Source: Vibrio echinoideorum (GTDB lineage Bacteria > Pseudomonadota > Gammaproteobacteria > Enterobacterales > Vibrionaceae). From it: a stretch of DNA of 64,000 nucleotides. The stretch covers positions 3,534,001 through 3,598,000 of the forward strand of contig NZ_AP025483.1 in assembly GCF_024347455.1 (NCBI RefSeq), read 5' to 3'. Positions 32,687 to 42,196 of this stretch are shown here, in pieces. Within the stretch, counting starts at the first letter, position 1, and each line of letters starts with the position of its first letter. A program made the position numbers and the translations under genes. Under the pieces are notes generated by a model. That model did no database searches. It was not told the origin of the DNA and saw only the letters and a list, made by a program, of their open reading frames with translations.

Positions 32687-33640
32687 ATGAAAATAAAAAT
32701 CACACTTCTCGCATTAAGCGTTGTTGCTTCGCCAGCCTTTGCCAAACTTGCAGACGAACAAGGTTTCAGTGGTGAAATCTCTATCAATACCGGGGTAACC
32801 TCTTCCACCTCAAATTTTAATACCGATGCTGATAGCACCCTCTCGTCAAATAAACAGAAAGCCTCATCTGAAAGCTCATTTCTTGTCGCACCTTTAGGCA
32901 GTGTCGCTTACACCTTTGGTGAAAAGCTAAATCACCAGGTGTACACAGGTACTGCTCGTGATGATGTGGCAACCGGTACTGTAGTGCTAGAGGTTGGTTA
33001 TAAATACCAACTAGAGTCAGGCATGACTATCGACGCGTCACTTCTGCCAACCATTATGTCAGGTGAAACTTGGGCGAATCCATACGCAGAAGGCGTTGCT
33101 CGAAGCAAAACCGATGAAACCGGCAATGCCTTTCGTTTAAAATTAAGTAGCATCGCAGGTTCTGCATTCTCGCTAGACATGGCCTACGCGACTAAAGATG
33201 TGAAAGATGATCGAGTTGAAGAAGCTCTACAGCGTGATGCCGAAACTTTCTACCTGAAAGGCCAATACCGCGTTCCATTGAGCCGCACCATGATGCTTAT
33301 CCCATCGATCATTTATCAAACAAGAGATGCCGACGGCAACGCTGAGTCTTACGACCAATTTGGTGGTGAAGTGAGTTTATTTGGTGGCATGGGTCGCCAT
33401 CAATACGCATTAACCGCAGGCTACAACCAGCGCTCTTACGATGCTAACAATTCGATTTACGACAAAACTCGCAGCGATGACAACATTAACCTTTTCGCCG
33501 CGTATGAATATGACCGATTTATGGATTGGGAAAACTGGTCGTTTGTCTCTCTTGCGGGCTACGGCACCAGTGATTCAAACATTACCTTCTACGATGAATC
33601 GCAATACATCGTTTCAGTCGGTTTGAACTACAAGTTCTAG
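32687..33640 (+). CDS. Outer-membrane beta-barrel protein (DUF2860-like)
   Basis: A 317-aa protein with a 19-residue signal peptide (ending SPAFA) and a C-terminus ...YIVSVGLNYKF, the aromatic end recognised by the BAM complex. The body alternates short polar turns and amphipathic strands (GEKLNHQVYTGT, TVVLEVGYKYQLESG, RHQYALTAGYNQRSY), so a barrel of roughly 12-14 strands is likely. From memory it resembles Vibrio proteins labelled DUF2860. No substrate or role can be given. The start has SD AAGGAG. Its single-gene unit lies between two terminators. Confidence 0.8.
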   Translation: MKIKITLLALSVVASPAFAKLADEQGFSGEISINTGVTSSTSNFNTDADSTLSSNKQKASSESSFLVAPLGSVAYTFGEKLNHQVYTGTARDDVATGTVVLEVGYKYQLESGMTIDASLLPTIMSGETWANPYAEGVARSKTDETGNAFRLKLSSIAGSAFSLDMAYATKDVKDDRVEEALQRDAETFYLKGQYRVPLSRTMMLIPSIIYQTRDADGNAESYDQFGGEVSLFGGMGRHQYALTAGYNQRSYDANNSIYDKTRSDDNINLFAAYEYDRFMDWENWSFVSLAGYGTSDSNITFYDESQYIVSVGLNYKF

Positions 33641-33682
33641 TTAGGCTTCACTGCTTGCTCATAGCCATTAGTTCATAACAAC

Positions 33683-33711
33683 GAAAGCCTGCGTAAAAAG
33701 CAGGCTTTCTT
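33683..33711 (+). terminator. Terminator between the barrel gene and comM
   Basis: GAAAGCCTGC pairs with GCAGGCTTTC around GTAAAAA, followed by TTG and T-rich sequence. Its symmetry could serve both convergent genes. Confidence 0.75.
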
Positions 33712-33715
33712 GTTT

Positions 33716-33766
33716 GTATACCAATCACAGTAAATAAATGACCCGTTATTTACTACGATTGGCATG
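33716..33766. repeat. Palindromic repeat element (Vibrio-type, MITE-like)
   Basis: A 17-base arm starting CCAATCACAGTAAATAA pairs with the reverse complement at 33745-33761 at 15 of 17 positions, around a 7-base centre. The outer part reads TATACCAAT...ATTGGCATGA. Such elements are scattered in Vibrio intergenic regions as I recall. It lies right after the barrel terminator and next to the comM stop. Confidence 0.6.
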
Positions 33767-33767
33767 A

Positions 33768-35291
33768 CTACACAGCTTGAGCCGAGAGTTGTTTCAGCAA
33801 GCGATCCATCGCTCGATAGCCAAGCGCCTCCGATAAGTGCTTCTTTTCAATCTGCTCATTACCCTCTAGGTCTGCAATAGTTCGCGCTACCTTGATGATT
33901 CGATGATAAGCACGAATCGATAAGCCTAATCGATGCAGCGCCGTCTCTAGAAACTCCGCATCTTCTCGTCTTAATGGACAATACTTTTCGATTTCTCGGC
34001 TACCTAGCAGTGCATTCGACTTATGGTTCCTAGCTAACATCAACTGGCGCGCTTGTTTGACCCTCTCTTTGACCACTTTAGTCGTCTCTCCACGATCGCC
34101 GCCTTCGGCTAACATCCCTTTAGGCAATAAAGGGATCTCCAGAGACATATCAAAGCGATCAAGCAATGGCCCCGATAAGCGATTGAGATAACGCAAGATG
34201 ATCTGCGGGTTGGCTCGGGCTTGATTGCCTTCGTAATATCCTGTTGGGCTTGGGTTAAGCGCACCCACCAATTGAAAGCGCGCCGGAAAACGCGTCTTAC
34301 CTGCCACGCGTGAAATAATGATCTCGCCCGACTCTAGCGGCTCTCGCAATGAATCGAGCACCTTACGCTCAAATTCTGGCATCTCATCAAGAAACAATAA
34401 TCCATTATGCGCCAAAGATATCTCACCAGGGCGAGGTATCGAGCCACCACCGACCAATGCTGCCATCGAACTCGAATGGTGTGGGGAACGGAAAGGTCGT
34501 TGCTTCCAGTTGTACTGATTGATCTCTTGTTGCGTTAAAGAAGCTACCGAAGCCGTTTCCATCGCTTCTTCATTGCTCATCTCAGGTAATAGATCGCGCA
34601 ATCGCGAGGCCAGCATCGTCTTGCCAGTCCCGGGAGGGCCAAGGAAAAGCAAGTTATGGTTACCGGCCGCTGCTATCTCTAATGCTCGCTTGCCTTGCTG
34701 TTGGCCAATAATATCTTGTAAGTCACGATTATCAGACACATCGACATGATGATGCTCTGTTCGATACAACCCTAGTTGAGCCTGACCACACAGGTCCGCG
34801 CAAACCTCCAATAACGTTTGTGCTGATTTATGCGCACCCTTACCCACTAGCGCAGCTTGATCACCGTTATGATGAGGAACTACTAAACACCGCTGCACGT
34901 TATCAGCAGCGAGTGTCGCTGGTAATACTCCTTTAACAGAACGTAACTCTCCTGATAACGCTAATTCTCCGATAAATTCATGCTGAGCTATTTTTGATGT
35001 CGGTAACTGATCCGACGCCACCAAAATCCCAAGCGCGATTGGCAGATCGAAACGTCCTCCCTCTTTGGGTAAATCAGCTGGGGCTAAGTTGACCGTAATT
35101 CTTTTCGATGGAAACTCAAAGCGAGAATTAATAATGGCACTTCTCACTCGATCTTTAGATTCTTTGACCGTCGTTTCAGGTAAACCCACCAACGTAAAAC
35201 CGGGCATTCCATTGCTGATATGCACCTCTACAGTCACTTCAGGTGCTTCTACACCCACACTAGCTCGGCTATGAATTATCGCGAGTCCCAT
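33768..35291 (-). CDS. comM: ComM, YifB-family AAA+ branch-migration helicase
   Basis: Hexameric AAA+ helicase that promotes branch migration when natural transformation integrates DNA. 507 aa: an N-terminal Lon-protease-like domain (about 1-170, starting MGLAIIHSRASVGVEAPEV), then the Mg-chelatase-type ATPase with Walker A GPPGTGKTM, Walker B LLFLDEMPEF and the SRVAGKTRFPARFQ insert, and a C-terminal chelatase domain with RREDAEFLETALHRLGLSIRAYHRI. It is on the minus strand, convergent with the barrel gene and divergent from the ilvL promoter. Together with dprA it gives this window two competence genes. Confidence 0.95.
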   Translation of the reverse strand: MGLAIIHSRASVGVEAPEVTVEVHISNGMPGFTLVGLPETTVKESKDRVRSAIINSRFEFPSKRITVNLAPADLPKEGGRFDLPIALGILVASDQLPTSKIAQHEFIGELALSGELRSVKGVLPATLAADNVQRCLVVPHHNGDQAALVGKGAHKSAQTLLEVCADLCGQAQLGLYRTEHHHVDVSDNRDLQDIIGQQQGKRALEIAAAGNHNLLFLGPPGTGKTMLASRLRDLLPEMSNEEAMETASVASLTQQEINQYNWKQRPFRSPHHSSSMAALVGGGSIPRPGEISLAHNGLLFLDEMPEFERKVLDSLREPLESGEIIISRVAGKTRFPARFQLVGALNPSPTGYYEGNQARANPQIILRYLNRLSGPLLDRFDMSLEIPLLPKGMLAEGGDRGETTKVVKERVKQARQLMLARNHKSNALLGSREIEKYCPLRREDAEFLETALHRLGLSIRAYHRIIKVARTIADLEGNEQIEKKHLSEALGYRAMDRLLKQLSAQAV

Positions 35292-35414
35292 AACATTCCT
35301 TTGTCTTTGATTTAAAAGTATTCACTCTGGATATTCGTTGCTCACCAAAGCAATAAGGTTGTTATATAGCGTGGTGGAATGGTGTTTTAATGTGAAAAAA
35401 GAATGACATTTCCC

Positions 35415-35442
35415 TTGTCATGCAGCAGATTTGTGTGATAAC
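35415..35442 (+). promoter_or_regulatory. Promoter of the ilvLGMEDA operon
   Basis: TTGTCA (35415-35420), a 16-base spacer and GATAAC (35437-35442), about 50 bases before the leader-peptide ATG. Plausible rather than certain. The stretch 35292-35414 holds comM upstream sequence and no gene. Confidence 0.5.
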
Positions 35443-35494
35443 ACTAGAGATGTAGACATTTACTTAAGACAATAAACGAGAAAACTCGAATTTT

Positions 35495-35584
35495 ATGATA
35501 TTTAACGCTCGCATTTACGCACTGATTAACCTGATTATCGTAGTCATTATTGAGACTACGCGGGGGCGAGTGGGAAAAAAGTAA
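35495..35584 (+). CDS. ilvL: ilv operon leader peptide IlvL
   Basis: A 29-codon frame reading MIFNARIYALINLIIVV, then IIETTRGRVGKK. It holds eight Ile, three Val and two Leu codons, clustered at codons 7-19, the charge-sensing pattern of an attenuator peptide. Translation stalling here when Ile, Leu or Val tRNA is uncharged would free the downstream antiterminator. Its stop lies 6 bases before the terminator hairpin. Confidence 0.92.
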   Translation: MIFNARIYALINLIIVVIIETTRGRVGKK

Positions 35585-35636
35585 CCACGAATTAGAAAAA
35601 ACCCCCGCACTGAAAAGTCCGGGGGTTTTTTCTAAT
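35539..35636 (+). terminator. ilv attenuator: pause hairpin, antiterminator and terminator
   Basis: CGTAGTC (35539-35545) and GACTACG (35554-35560) form the 1:2 pause hairpin. The terminator is 35591-35636: ATTAGAAAAAACCCCC and its complement around GAAA, with T6. GCGGGGGCGAGT (35560-35571) can pair instead with the ACCCCCGC in the left arm of the terminator, giving the antiterminator. All three alternatives are visible in the sequence. The region 35637-35762 up to ilvG is untranslated. Confidence 0.88.
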
Positions 35637-35762
35637 TTAGCGATTCGATTTTTATAATTTTATTATTTTCGGCCTTGCCGATTTACAGGAAGAATGGGAG
35701 CACAAGATGTGCAAAGACAACGGAAACAATGACCAAAATAAAGGTAATACGGAGGGATTACG

Positions 35763-37409
35763 ATGAAAGGCGCAGAACTAGTCGTATCCGCACTCAAGCA
35801 ACAAGGTATTGAGACCGTATTTGGTTACCCAGGTGGTGCCATCATGCCAATCTACGATGCTCTTTATGACGGCGGTGTTGAACACATCCTTTGTCGCCAT
35901 GAACAAGGTGCTGCAATGGCTGCCATTGGTATGGCGCGTGCAACACAAGACGTGGCTGTTTGTATGGCAACCTCAGGCCCAGGCGCAACGAACCTAGTAA
36001 CAGGTCTTGCTGATGCCTTTATGGACTCCATCCCACTCGTCGCTATCACTGGTCAAGTTGCTAGCTCCCACATCGGTACTGATGCATTCCAAGAAATGGA
36101 TGTAATTGGTATGTCTCTGTCATGTACTAAACACAGCTACCTCGTTACCGACATTGAAGATCTTGCGCCAACATTGGCTGAAGCATTTATCGTTGCGAAA
36201 GCAGGACGTCCCGGTCCGGTTATTGTCGATATCGCTAAAGATGTTCAACTAGCAGAATCCCCTGTAAAAATTCTTCCTGAATTTACACCACCAGCACTTC
36301 CTGTTGTGACAACGGATGCCATTGAACAAGCTCAGTACTTCTTATCTCAAGCGACTCGCCCTGTTTTATACGTAGGTGGTGGCGTTCAACTGGCGAAAGC
36401 AACCGATGCAGTTCGTGAGTTTTTACGCCTTAACCCAATGCCTGCCGTAAGCACACTCAAAGGCTTAGGCACTATTGAACGTGACGACCCACACTACCTT
36501 GGCATGCTTGGTATGCACGGCACTAAAGCCGCTAACCTAGTGGTTCAAGAAAGTGACTTATTGATTGTTGTTGGTGCTCGTTTTGATGACCGAGTAACCG
36601 GCAAACTCGATACCTTTGCACCGCACGCTAAAGTTATCCATATAGATATCGATGCGGCAGAGTTCAGTAAATTGCGTCTTGCTGATGCGCCAATTCGCGG
36701 TGACATCAACAAGATCATGCCTCAGCTAGAATTGAGCCAAGACATCTCTTCTTGGGTTCATCACTCTGAAGGGCTACGCACCTCATTCAAATGGCGCTAC
36801 GACCACCCAGGCGATCTTATATTTGCTCCATTATTGTTGAAGCAGCTATCAGATATGATGCCTGCAAGCTCTATGGTTTCAACTGACGTTGGCCAGCACC
36901 AGATGTGGGCCGCTCAGCACATTCAGCCTCGTGATCCGCAAAACTTCATCACCTCTGCCGGCTTAGGCACCATGGGATTTGGTTTACCTGCTGCGATGGG
37001 CGCATCGGTTGGTCGTCCTGATGACCAATCTATTCTTATCTCTGGTGATGGTTCTTTCATGATGAACGTGCAAGAACTTGGCACATTAAAACGTCGCCAA
37101 ATCCCAGTGAAGATGGTTCTTCTTAATAACTCTCGCTTAGGTATGGTTCGCCAATGGCAATCACTGTTCTTTAATGGTCGCCACAGTGAGACGATTTTGG
37201 ATGACAACCCTGACTTTGTGATGCTAGCAAAAGCGTTTGATATCCCAGGAAAAACCATCACTCGCAAAGAAGAAGTAGGACCCGCTCTTAAAGAGATGCT
37301 TGAGAGTAAAACTGCTTATCTACTTCATGTGCTTATCGATGAAGAAGAAAACGTATGGCCACTAGTACCACCTGGTGCTTCAAACAGTGAAATGTTGGAG
37401 AACACATAA
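35763..37409 (+). CDS. ilvG: Acetolactate synthase 2, large subunit
   Basis: TPP- and Mg-dependent enzyme that condenses pyruvate with pyruvate or 2-oxobutyrate, starting valine and isoleucine synthesis. 548 aa with all three domains: the N-terminal PYR domain with the TPP glutamate in [15 protein letters not shown], a middle FAD domain, and the C-terminal PP domain with [15 protein letters not shown]...NNS. The frame is intact, unlike E. coli K-12 ilvG. SD CGGAGGG precedes the ATG. ilvM starts one base after its stop. Confidence 0.96.
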   Translation: MKGAELVVSALKQQGIETVFGYPGGAIMPIYDALYDGGVEHILCRHEQGAAMAAIGMARATQDVAVCMATSGPGATNLVTGLADAFMDSIPLVAITGQVASSHIGTDAFQEMDVIGMSLSCTKHSYLVTDIEDLAPTLAEAFIVAKAGRPGPVIVDIAKDVQLAESPVKILPEFTPPALPVVTTDAIEQAQYFLSQATRPVLYVGGGVQLAKATDAVREFLRLNPMPAVSTLKGLGTIERDDPHYLGMLGMHGTKAANLVVQESDLLIVVGARFDDRVTGKLDTFAPHAKVIHIDIDAAEFSKLRLADAPIRGDINKIMPQLELSQDISSWVHHSEGLRTSFKWRYDHPGDLIFAPLLLKQLSDMMPASSMVSTDVGQHQMWAAQHIQPRDPQNFITSAGLGTMGFGLPAAMGASVGRPDDQSILISGDGSFMMNVQELGTLKRRQIPVKMVLLNNSRLGMVRQWQSLFFNGRHSETILDDNPDFVMLAKAFDIPGKTITRKEEVGPALKEMLESKTAYLLHVLIDEEENVWPLVPPGASNSEMLENT

Positions 37410-37410
37410 T

Positions 37411-37695
37411 ATGAAAAGATACCTATTAGACATCAAAGCTGATGATAAGCCTGTACTACTAGAGCGTGTTCTTCGTGTCATCCGTCACCGTGGTTTCATC
37501 GTTAAACAAGTAGCCGGAACTCAAAACCAAGAAAGCAAAGTCGCGAGCGTTGAGATCATTGTAGACAGTGATCGTCCGATTTCATTCTTAGTGAATCAAA
37601 TCGAAAAGCTATGGGATGTGCGTACCGTTGACGTTATCTCTATCAGCCGCAATGAACTACCAAATAACAACCTACAACAAAAGATAAATGCATAA
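37411..37695 (+). CDS. ilvM: Acetolactate synthase 2, regulatory small subunit
   Basis: A 94-aa ACT-domain subunit that stabilises IlvG. Sequence MKRYLLDIKADDKPVLLERVLRVIRHRGF is close to enterobacterial IlvM. The start at 37411 is one base after the ilvG stop (TAAT ATG) and the SD TTGGAG lies inside ilvG, so translation is coupled. An in-frame ATG at 37375 lies within ilvG and lacks similarity. Confidence 0.94.
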   Translation: MKRYLLDIKADDKPVLLERVLRVIRHRGFIVKQVAGTQNQESKVASVEIIVDSDRPISFLVNQIEKLWDVRTVDVISISRNELPNNNLQQKINA

Positions 37696-37707
37696 GGAAC
37701 CGTAAGC

Positions 37708-38676
37708 ATGACAGCTAAAACAGCAGACTATATTTGGTTTAACGGTGAGATGGTTCCTTGGGCAGAGGCGAACGTTCACGTTCTCACTCACGCTATGCAC
37801 TACGGCACTTCCGTGTTTGAAGGCGTTCGTTGTTATAATACGCCGAAAGGGCCGGTTATCTTCCGCCACCCTGAACACGCAAAACGACTTAAAAATTCAG
37901 CGAAAATATACCGCTTCCCTATTCCTTACACTGAGGAAGAAATTATGGAAGCGACTCGCGAAACGCTACGTCAAAATAAGCTAGAGTCAGCCTACATTCG
38001 CCCGTTGGGCTTTGTTGGTAACGTTGGCCTTGGTGTTTGCCCTCCAGAAGACACCGAGATGGAACTAATCATCGCCGCGTTCCCTTGGGGATCTTACCTT
38101 GGTGAAGAAGCACTAGAAAATGGTGTGGACGCGATGATTTCAAGCTGGAACCGTGCCGCTCCAAACACGATTCCTACCGCCGCAAAAGCTGGTGGTAACT
38201 ACCTATCTTCATTACTAGTTGGTGGTGAAGCACGCCGTAATGGTTACGACGAAGGTATCGCACTGAGCGTCGATGGCTACCTTTCCGAAGGTGCAGGCGA
38301 AAACATCTTTGTAGTGCGTGATGGTATTTTATCAACGCCACCAGCGACCAGTGCAATTCTGCCGGGTATCACTCGTGATTCGATCATGACGCTAGCAAAA
38401 GACATGGGTTATGAAATCCGTGAAGAAAACATTGCTCGTGAAGCGCTATATCTTGCAGACGAAGTATTCATGACGGGCACAGCGGCAGAAATCGTTCCGG
38501 TTCGCAGTGTAGACAAAATTACAGTAGGTGAAGGCAAACGCGGCCCTATCACTGAAAAAGTTCAAGCGGCTTACTTTGGTTTATTCAATGGAACCACTGA
38601 AGATAAGTGGGGCTGGTTAGACTACGTTTACCCAGAAAACCACACATCAACAAACCAAACACCGACAAATAAGTAA
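37708..38676 (+). CDS. ilvE: Branched-chain amino-acid aminotransferase
   Basis: PLP fold-type IV transaminase (322 aa) for the last step of valine, leucine and isoleucine synthesis. The PLP lysine lies in TAAKAGGNYLSSLL, the substrate loop in HYGTSVFEGVRCY, and the PLP-binding LSEGAGENIFVV and FMTGTAAEIVPV are clear. It is about 13 residues longer than the E. coli enzyme, because of a Thr/Asn-rich tail (HTSTNQTPTNK). Third gene in the operon. Confidence 0.96.
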   Translation: MTAKTADYIWFNGEMVPWAEANVHVLTHAMHYGTSVFEGVRCYNTPKGPVIFRHPEHAKRLKNSAKIYRFPIPYTEEEIMEATRETLRQNKLESAYIRPLGFVGNVGLGVCPPEDTEMELIIAAFPWGSYLGEEALENGVDAMISSWNRAAPNTIPTAAKAGGNYLSSLLVGGEARRNGYDEGIALSVDGYLSEGAGENIFVVRDGILSTPPATSAILPGITRDSIMTLAKDMGYEIREENIAREALYLADEVFMTGTAAEIVPVRSVDKITVGEGKRGPITEKVQAAYFGLFNGTTEDKWGWLDYVYPENHTSTNQTPTNK

Positions 38677-38709
38677 GCAACAGCCAAATATTTTATAAGG
38701 ATTTAAGCA

Positions 38710-40551
38710 ATGCCAATCTATCGTTCAGCAACTACTACTCACGGACGCAACATGGCTGGTGCGCGCGCTTTATGGCGTGCAACTGGCGTTAAAGATGATG
38801 ACTTCGGTAAGCCAATCATCGCAGTTGTAAACTCTTTCACTCAATTCGTACCAGGCCACGTTCACCTTAAAGATATGGGTCAACTGGTCGCGGGTGAAAT
38901 CGAGAAAGCAGGCGGTATCGCTAAAGAATTCAACACCATCGCTGTAGATGATGGTATCGCAATGGGTCACGGCGGCATGCTGTACTCACTGCCATCGCGT
39001 GAGCTTATCGCAGACTCAGTGGAATACATGGTTAATGCACACTGTGCTGATGCAATGGTTTGTATCTCTAACTGTGACAAAATCACTCCAGGGATGATGA
39101 TGGCAGCAATGCGCCTGAATATCCCAGTGATCTTCGTATCTGGCGGCCCAATGGAAGCAGGTAAAACCAAGCTTTCTGACCAAATCATCAAGCTTGACCT
39201 TGTTGATGCAATGATTCAGGGTGCCGATCCAACAATTTCAGACGAGCAAAGTGAGCAAGTTGAACGTTCTGCATGTCCAACATGTGGTTCATGCTCTGGT
39301 ATGTTCACTGCCAACTCAATGAACTGCCTAACAGAAGCGCTTGGTCTATCTCAGCCAGGTAACGGTTCTATGCTGGCAACCCACGCAGACCGTGAAGAGC
39401 TATTCATCAATGCAGGTAAACGTATCGTCGATCTGACTAAACGTTATTACGAGCAAGATGATGACTCAGCACTGCCTCGCAATATCGCAAATCGTGCAGC
39501 CTTTGATAATGCGATGGCGCTTGATATCGCAATGGGTGGCTCAAGCAACACCGTTCTTCACCTTCTAGCTGCCGCTCAAGAAGGCGACATTGCTTTCGAT
39601 ATGGATGACATCGATGCCATGTCTCGCCGCGTTCCACACCTGTGTAAAGTTGCACCTTCAACACCTAAATACCACATGGAAGATGTTCACCGCGCTGGCG
39701 GCGTAATGGCTATCCTAGGTGAACTTGACCGTGCAGGCCTTTTGAACAACCAAACTCGCACCGTGCTTGGTCTGAGCATGAAAGAGCAGCTCGCACAGTA
39801 CGACATCATGCAGACAGAAGACGAAGCTGTGCTTAAGTTCTTCCGCGCTGGTCCTGCTGGTATCCGTACCACCAAAGCTTTCTCACAAGACTGTCGTTGG
39901 GACCGCCTTGATGATGACCGCAAAGAAGGTTGTATTCGTACTAAAGAGAACGCATTCAGCCAAGAAGGTGGCCTAGCGGTACTTTCAGGTAACATCGCGG
40001 TTGATGGTTGCATCGTTAAGACTGCTGGTGTTGATGAAGATAACCTTAAATTCCAAGGCCCTGCGATCGTATTTGAAAGCCAAGATACGGCAGTAGAAGG
40101 CATCTTAGCGGGCAAAGTAAAAGCCGGCGAAGTGGTCGTTATTCGTTACGAAGGTCCTAAAGGTGGCCCGGGTATGCAAGAAATGCTTTACCCAACCACT
40201 TACCTAAAATCAATGGGCTTAGGTAAATCTTGTGCGCTGCTAACTGACGGACGTTTCTCTGGTGGTACATCTGGTCTATCCATCGGCCATGCTTCACCTG
40301 AAGCAGCAAGTGGCGGCGTCATTGGTCTAGTGAACACAGGTGATATCATCACTATCGATATCCCTAACCGTTCAATCACGCTTGATGTACCTGAAGCCGA
40401 GCTAGAAGAACGCCGCGCTAAACAAGATACATTGGGTTGGAAGCCAGAAAACCGTCAGCGTGAAGTGTCATTCGCACTTAAAGCTTACGCAAGCATGGCA
40501 ACAAGTGCCGACAAAGGCGCGGTACGTGATAAGTCTAAACTTGAGGGCTAA
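38710..40551 (+). CDS. ilvD: Dihydroxy-acid dehydratase
   Basis: Iron-sulfur dehydratase (613 aa) that converts dihydroxyvalerates to 2-oxo acids. Cluster cysteines are visible in [12 protein letters not shown] and [30 protein letters not shown] lies near the C-terminus. A 33-base gap after ilvE and a 3-base gap to ilvA show an operon. Confidence 0.97.
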   Translation: MPIYRSATTTHGRNMAGARALWRATGVKDDDFGKPIIAVVNSFTQFVPGHVHLKDMGQLVAGEIEKAGGIAKEFNTIAVDDGIAMGHGGMLYSLPSRELIADSVEYMVNAHCADAMVCISNCDKITPGMMMAAMRLNIPVIFVSGGPMEAGKTKLSDQIIKLDLVDAMIQGADPTISDEQSEQVERSACPTCGSCSGMFTANSMNCLTEALGLSQPGNGSMLATHADREELFINAGKRIVDLTKRYYEQDDDSALPRNIANRAAFDNAMALDIAMGGSSNTVLHLLAAAQEGDIAFDMDDIDAMSRRVPHLCKVAPSTPKYHMEDVHRAGGVMAILGELDRAGLLNNQTRTVLGLSMKEQLAQYDIMQTEDEAVLKFFRAGPAGIRTTKAFSQDCRWDRLDDDRKEGCIRTKENAFSQEGGLAVLSGNIAVDGCIVKTAGVDEDNLKFQGPAIVFESQDTAVEGILAGKVKAGEVVVIRYEGPKGGPGMQEMLYPTTYLKSMGLGKSCALLTDGRFSGGTSGLSIGHASPEAASGGVIGLVNTGDIITIDIPNRSITLDVPEAELEERRAKQDTLGWKPENRQREVSFALKAYASMATSADKGAVRDKSKLEG

Positions 40552-40554
40552 TCT

Positions 40555-42099
40555 ATGAGTGATGACACGTCCAGTCCCCAGAAACAAACTGGCGCAGATT
40601 ACCTGCGTCAGATATTGAGAGCACCGGTTTACGAAGCGGCGATTGTGACTCCCCTGCAAGATATGCCACGTCTAAGTGCTCGTATCGGAAATCAGGTTCA
40701 GCTAAAGCGAGAAGACCGTCAGCCGGTACACTCATTCAAGTTGCGTGGTGCCTACAACATGGTATCAAGCCTCTCTGAACAACAGAAAGCTGCTGGTGTG
40801 ATTGCAGCATCGGCAGGTAACCACGCCCAAGGCATGGCGCTGTCGGGTTCTAAATTGGGTATTCAGACCACGATTGTGATGCCAAAAACCACACCTGATA
40901 TCAAGGTTGATGCGGTACGTGGGTTTGGCGGCAATGTAGTGCTGCATGGCAACAATTTTGATGAAGCTAAAACAGAGGCAGAACGCCTTGCTGATGAACA
41001 TGGTTTCACCTTTGTTCCTCCTTTTGATCACCCACTGGTGATTGCTGGGCAAGGTACGATGGGCATGGAGATGCTGCAGCAAAATGGCCACATGGATTAT
41101 ATCTTTGTGCCAGTGGGTGGCGGAGGCTTAGCTGCTGGCGTTGCTGTGTTGGTAAAACAACTAATGCCTGAAATTAAAGTCATCGCGGTTGAACCTGAAG
41201 ATTCATCTTGCTTGAAAGCGGCACTGGATGCCGGTGAGCCAGTCGTGCTTGATCAGGTCAGTATGTTTGCAGATGGTGTAGCGGTTAAACGTATTGGTGA
41301 AGAGACTTTCCGCCTTTGCCAACAGTACATTGATGGCCACATAGCTGTTTCTAGCGATGAGATTTGCTCTGCGGTTAAAGACATCTTTGAAGATACTCGT
41401 GCCATTGCTGAACCTTCAGGAGCACTTGCTCTGGCAGGTCTTAAGAAGTTTGCCGAGCAAAACCAACTGCAAGGTAAGCAACTGGCAACGGTACTTTCTG
41501 GTGCTAACACCAACTTCCACGGTCTACGTTATGTGTCTGAGCGTTGCGAATTAGGTGAGAAGCGAGAAGGTCTGCTTGCGGTTACGATTCCAGAACGACA
41601 AGGTGCATTCTTAGAGTTCTGCAATCTGATTGGTGGACGCGCAGTGACGGAGTTTAACTACCGCCATAACGACGAAAGCCTAGCGAATATATTCGTTGGT
41701 GTACGCCTACAAGGCGGCCAAGAAGAACTACAACACATCATCAATGACCTACGTGAAGGTGACTATGCAGTTGTCGATCTCTCTGATGATGAGATGGCAA
41801 AACTGCACATTCGTTACATGATTGGCGGAAAACCATCGAAACCATTGAAAGAGCGCTTATACAGCTTTGAGTTCCCTGAATATCCAGGAGCATTGATTAA
41901 ATTCCTTGATACCTTAGGTACCCACTGGAATATCAGCCTGTTCAACTATCGTAACCACGGCGCTGATTACGGTCGTGTGTTGTGTGGTTTTGAACTCGGT
42001 GATGACGATTTGGCTCAGTTTTCTAAACATTTAGAAGAACTTGGCTACCAATGCAAAGATGAAACCGATAACCCTTCCTACAAGTTCTTCTTGTCTTAA
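40555..42099 (+). CDS. ilvA: Threonine ammonia-lyase, biosynthetic
   Basis: PLP enzyme (514 aa) that makes 2-oxobutyrate from threonine for isoleucine synthesis; normally inhibited by isoleucine. Catalytic domain residues 1 to about 330 with the PLP lysine in HSFKLRGAYNM and the glycine loop PVGGGGLAAG; two ACT-like regulatory domains follow (AFLEFCNLIGGRAVTEFNYR and ALIKFLDTLGTHWNISLFNYR), so it is the allosteric biosynthetic type. The start lies 3 bases after ilvD. A terminator ends the operon. Confidence 0.96.
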   Translation: MSDDTSSPQKQTGADYLRQILRAPVYEAAIVTPLQDMPRLSARIGNQVQLKREDRQPVHSFKLRGAYNMVSSLSEQQKAAGVIAASAGNHAQGMALSGSKLGIQTTIVMPKTTPDIKVDAVRGFGGNVVLHGNNFDEAKTEAERLADEHGFTFVPPFDHPLVIAGQGTMGMEMLQQNGHMDYIFVPVGGGGLAAGVAVLVKQLMPEIKVIAVEPEDSSCLKAALDAGEPVVLDQVSMFADGVAVKRIGEETFRLCQQYIDGHIAVSSDEICSAVKDIFEDTRAIAEPSGALALAGLKKFAEQNQLQGKQLATVLSGANTNFHGLRYVSERCELGEKREGLLAVTIPERQGAFLEFCNLIGGRAVTEFNYRHNDESLANIFVGVRLQGGQEELQHIINDLREGDYAVVDLSDDEMAKLHIRYMIGGKPSKPLKERLYSFEFPEYPGALIKFLDTLGTHWNISLFNYRNHGADYGRVLCGFELGDDDLAQFSKHLEELGYQCKDETDNPSYKFFLS

Positions 42100-42116
42100 G
42101 AGTTAAGCTATCGAAC

Positions 42117-42147
42117 CAAAAAGAGCGAGTATTTACTCGCTCTTTTT
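42117..42147 (+). terminator. Terminator of ilvGMEDA
   Basis: AAAAAGAGCGAGTA pairs with TACTCGCTCTTTTT around TT, ending in T5. It lies 18 bases after ilvA. Confidence 0.88.
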
Positions 42148-42196
42148 ATGGGTGAAAAAATAAATTCAACCCCAAAGGATCCTCACACAAAGATCA

